In this document: positions 49,947 through 50,002 of the stretch, in pieces
Position numbering within the stretch: position 1 is the stretch's first letter
Layout: every line of letters starts with the position of its first letter
Origin: an uncultured Myxococcaceae bacterium
GTDB taxonomy: Bacteria > Myxococcota_A > Polyangia > Polyangiales > Ga0077539
Assembly (NCBI GenBank): GCA_945952225.1
Contig: CAMFHP010000060.1
Span: 1 to 50,002 of the forward strand
Reading direction: 5' to 3'
DNA: 50,002 bases
Translations under genes and position numbers: made by a program
Notes under the pieces: generated by a model
Databases searched by the model: none
What the model was told of the DNA's origin: nothing
Seen by the model: the letters and a program-made list of their open reading frames with translations, nothing else

Positions 49947-50002
49947 TTCTGTGCTGCCCCAGCGTGAACCTGACGGCGTGATGGCTTCGATGCGGAGACT
50001 AC

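Overview
The window is very GC-rich (about 70% by eye), densely coding, and uses GTG starts that overlap the previous stop codon (GTGA) in many places. Gene content points to a myxobacterium-like member of the Myxococcota, perhaps near Sandaracinaceae. The signs are secreted TPR and lipoprotein families with Asp/Val/Pro-rich tails, paired orphan histidine kinases, a bacterial caspase, ergothioneine genes and a PA0069-type radical SAM protein. The taxonomic call is an inference; no rRNA or tRNA gene is visible.

Layout. 1-2100: two tandem copies of a ~200-bp non-coding repeat, the second split by a complete 1,730-bp IS1182-type insertion sequence (244-1973) lying in the 4-nt loop of a 15-bp stem. 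2233-5663: GyrI-like protein, unknown protein and a large SUKH (SMI1/KNR4) protein. 5667-7615: divergent MDR oxidoreductase and LysR regulator. 7625-11485: YceI protein, small GSCG-rich lipoprotein, DUF427 protein, egtD and egtB. Three copies of GTAACC-N16-CGAAG(G/T), an ECF-sigma-like promoter, control this block. 11588-16310: Uma2-type protein, rimO, yajQ, an unknown protein and an ATP-grasp enzyme. 16465-19336: unknown protein, weakly isoprenoid-synthase-like protein and membrane histidine kinase. 19375-22217: caspase-like protease followed by an atypical DyP-type peroxidase. 22225-26930: radical SAM protein, membrane glycosyltransferase-like protein, methyltransferase and deoC. 27076-31460: three envelope proteins around an rsmD-coaD gene fusion. 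31534-38450: glgA, MBL hydrolase, two overlapping histidine kinases and moxR.

38898-49746 is a defence island: a UvrD-like helicase with an iron-sulfur PD-(D/E)XK nuclease domain, then a tightly coupled type I restriction-modification operon, hsdM-hsdS-DUF559-DUF1016-hsdR, with every junction overlapping by 4 bp. Two palindromic mini-elements sit in this operon. One is in frame inside hsdM; the other forms the hsdS/DUF559 junction and supplies the first ~64 codons of the DUF559 gene. The island is flanked by two unrelated short tandem arrays, 10 x 21 bp on the left and 9 x 22 bp on the right.

Most notable: the repeated ECF-type promoter linking YceI, the GSCG lipoprotein and egtD; the caspase/DyP pair with a changed catalytic motif; the palindromic elements absorbed into the restriction operon; the RsmD-CoaD fusion; the IS in a hairpin loop; and several genes with TANNNT-like -10 boxes 6-13 nt before the start codon, which suggests leaderless transcripts.
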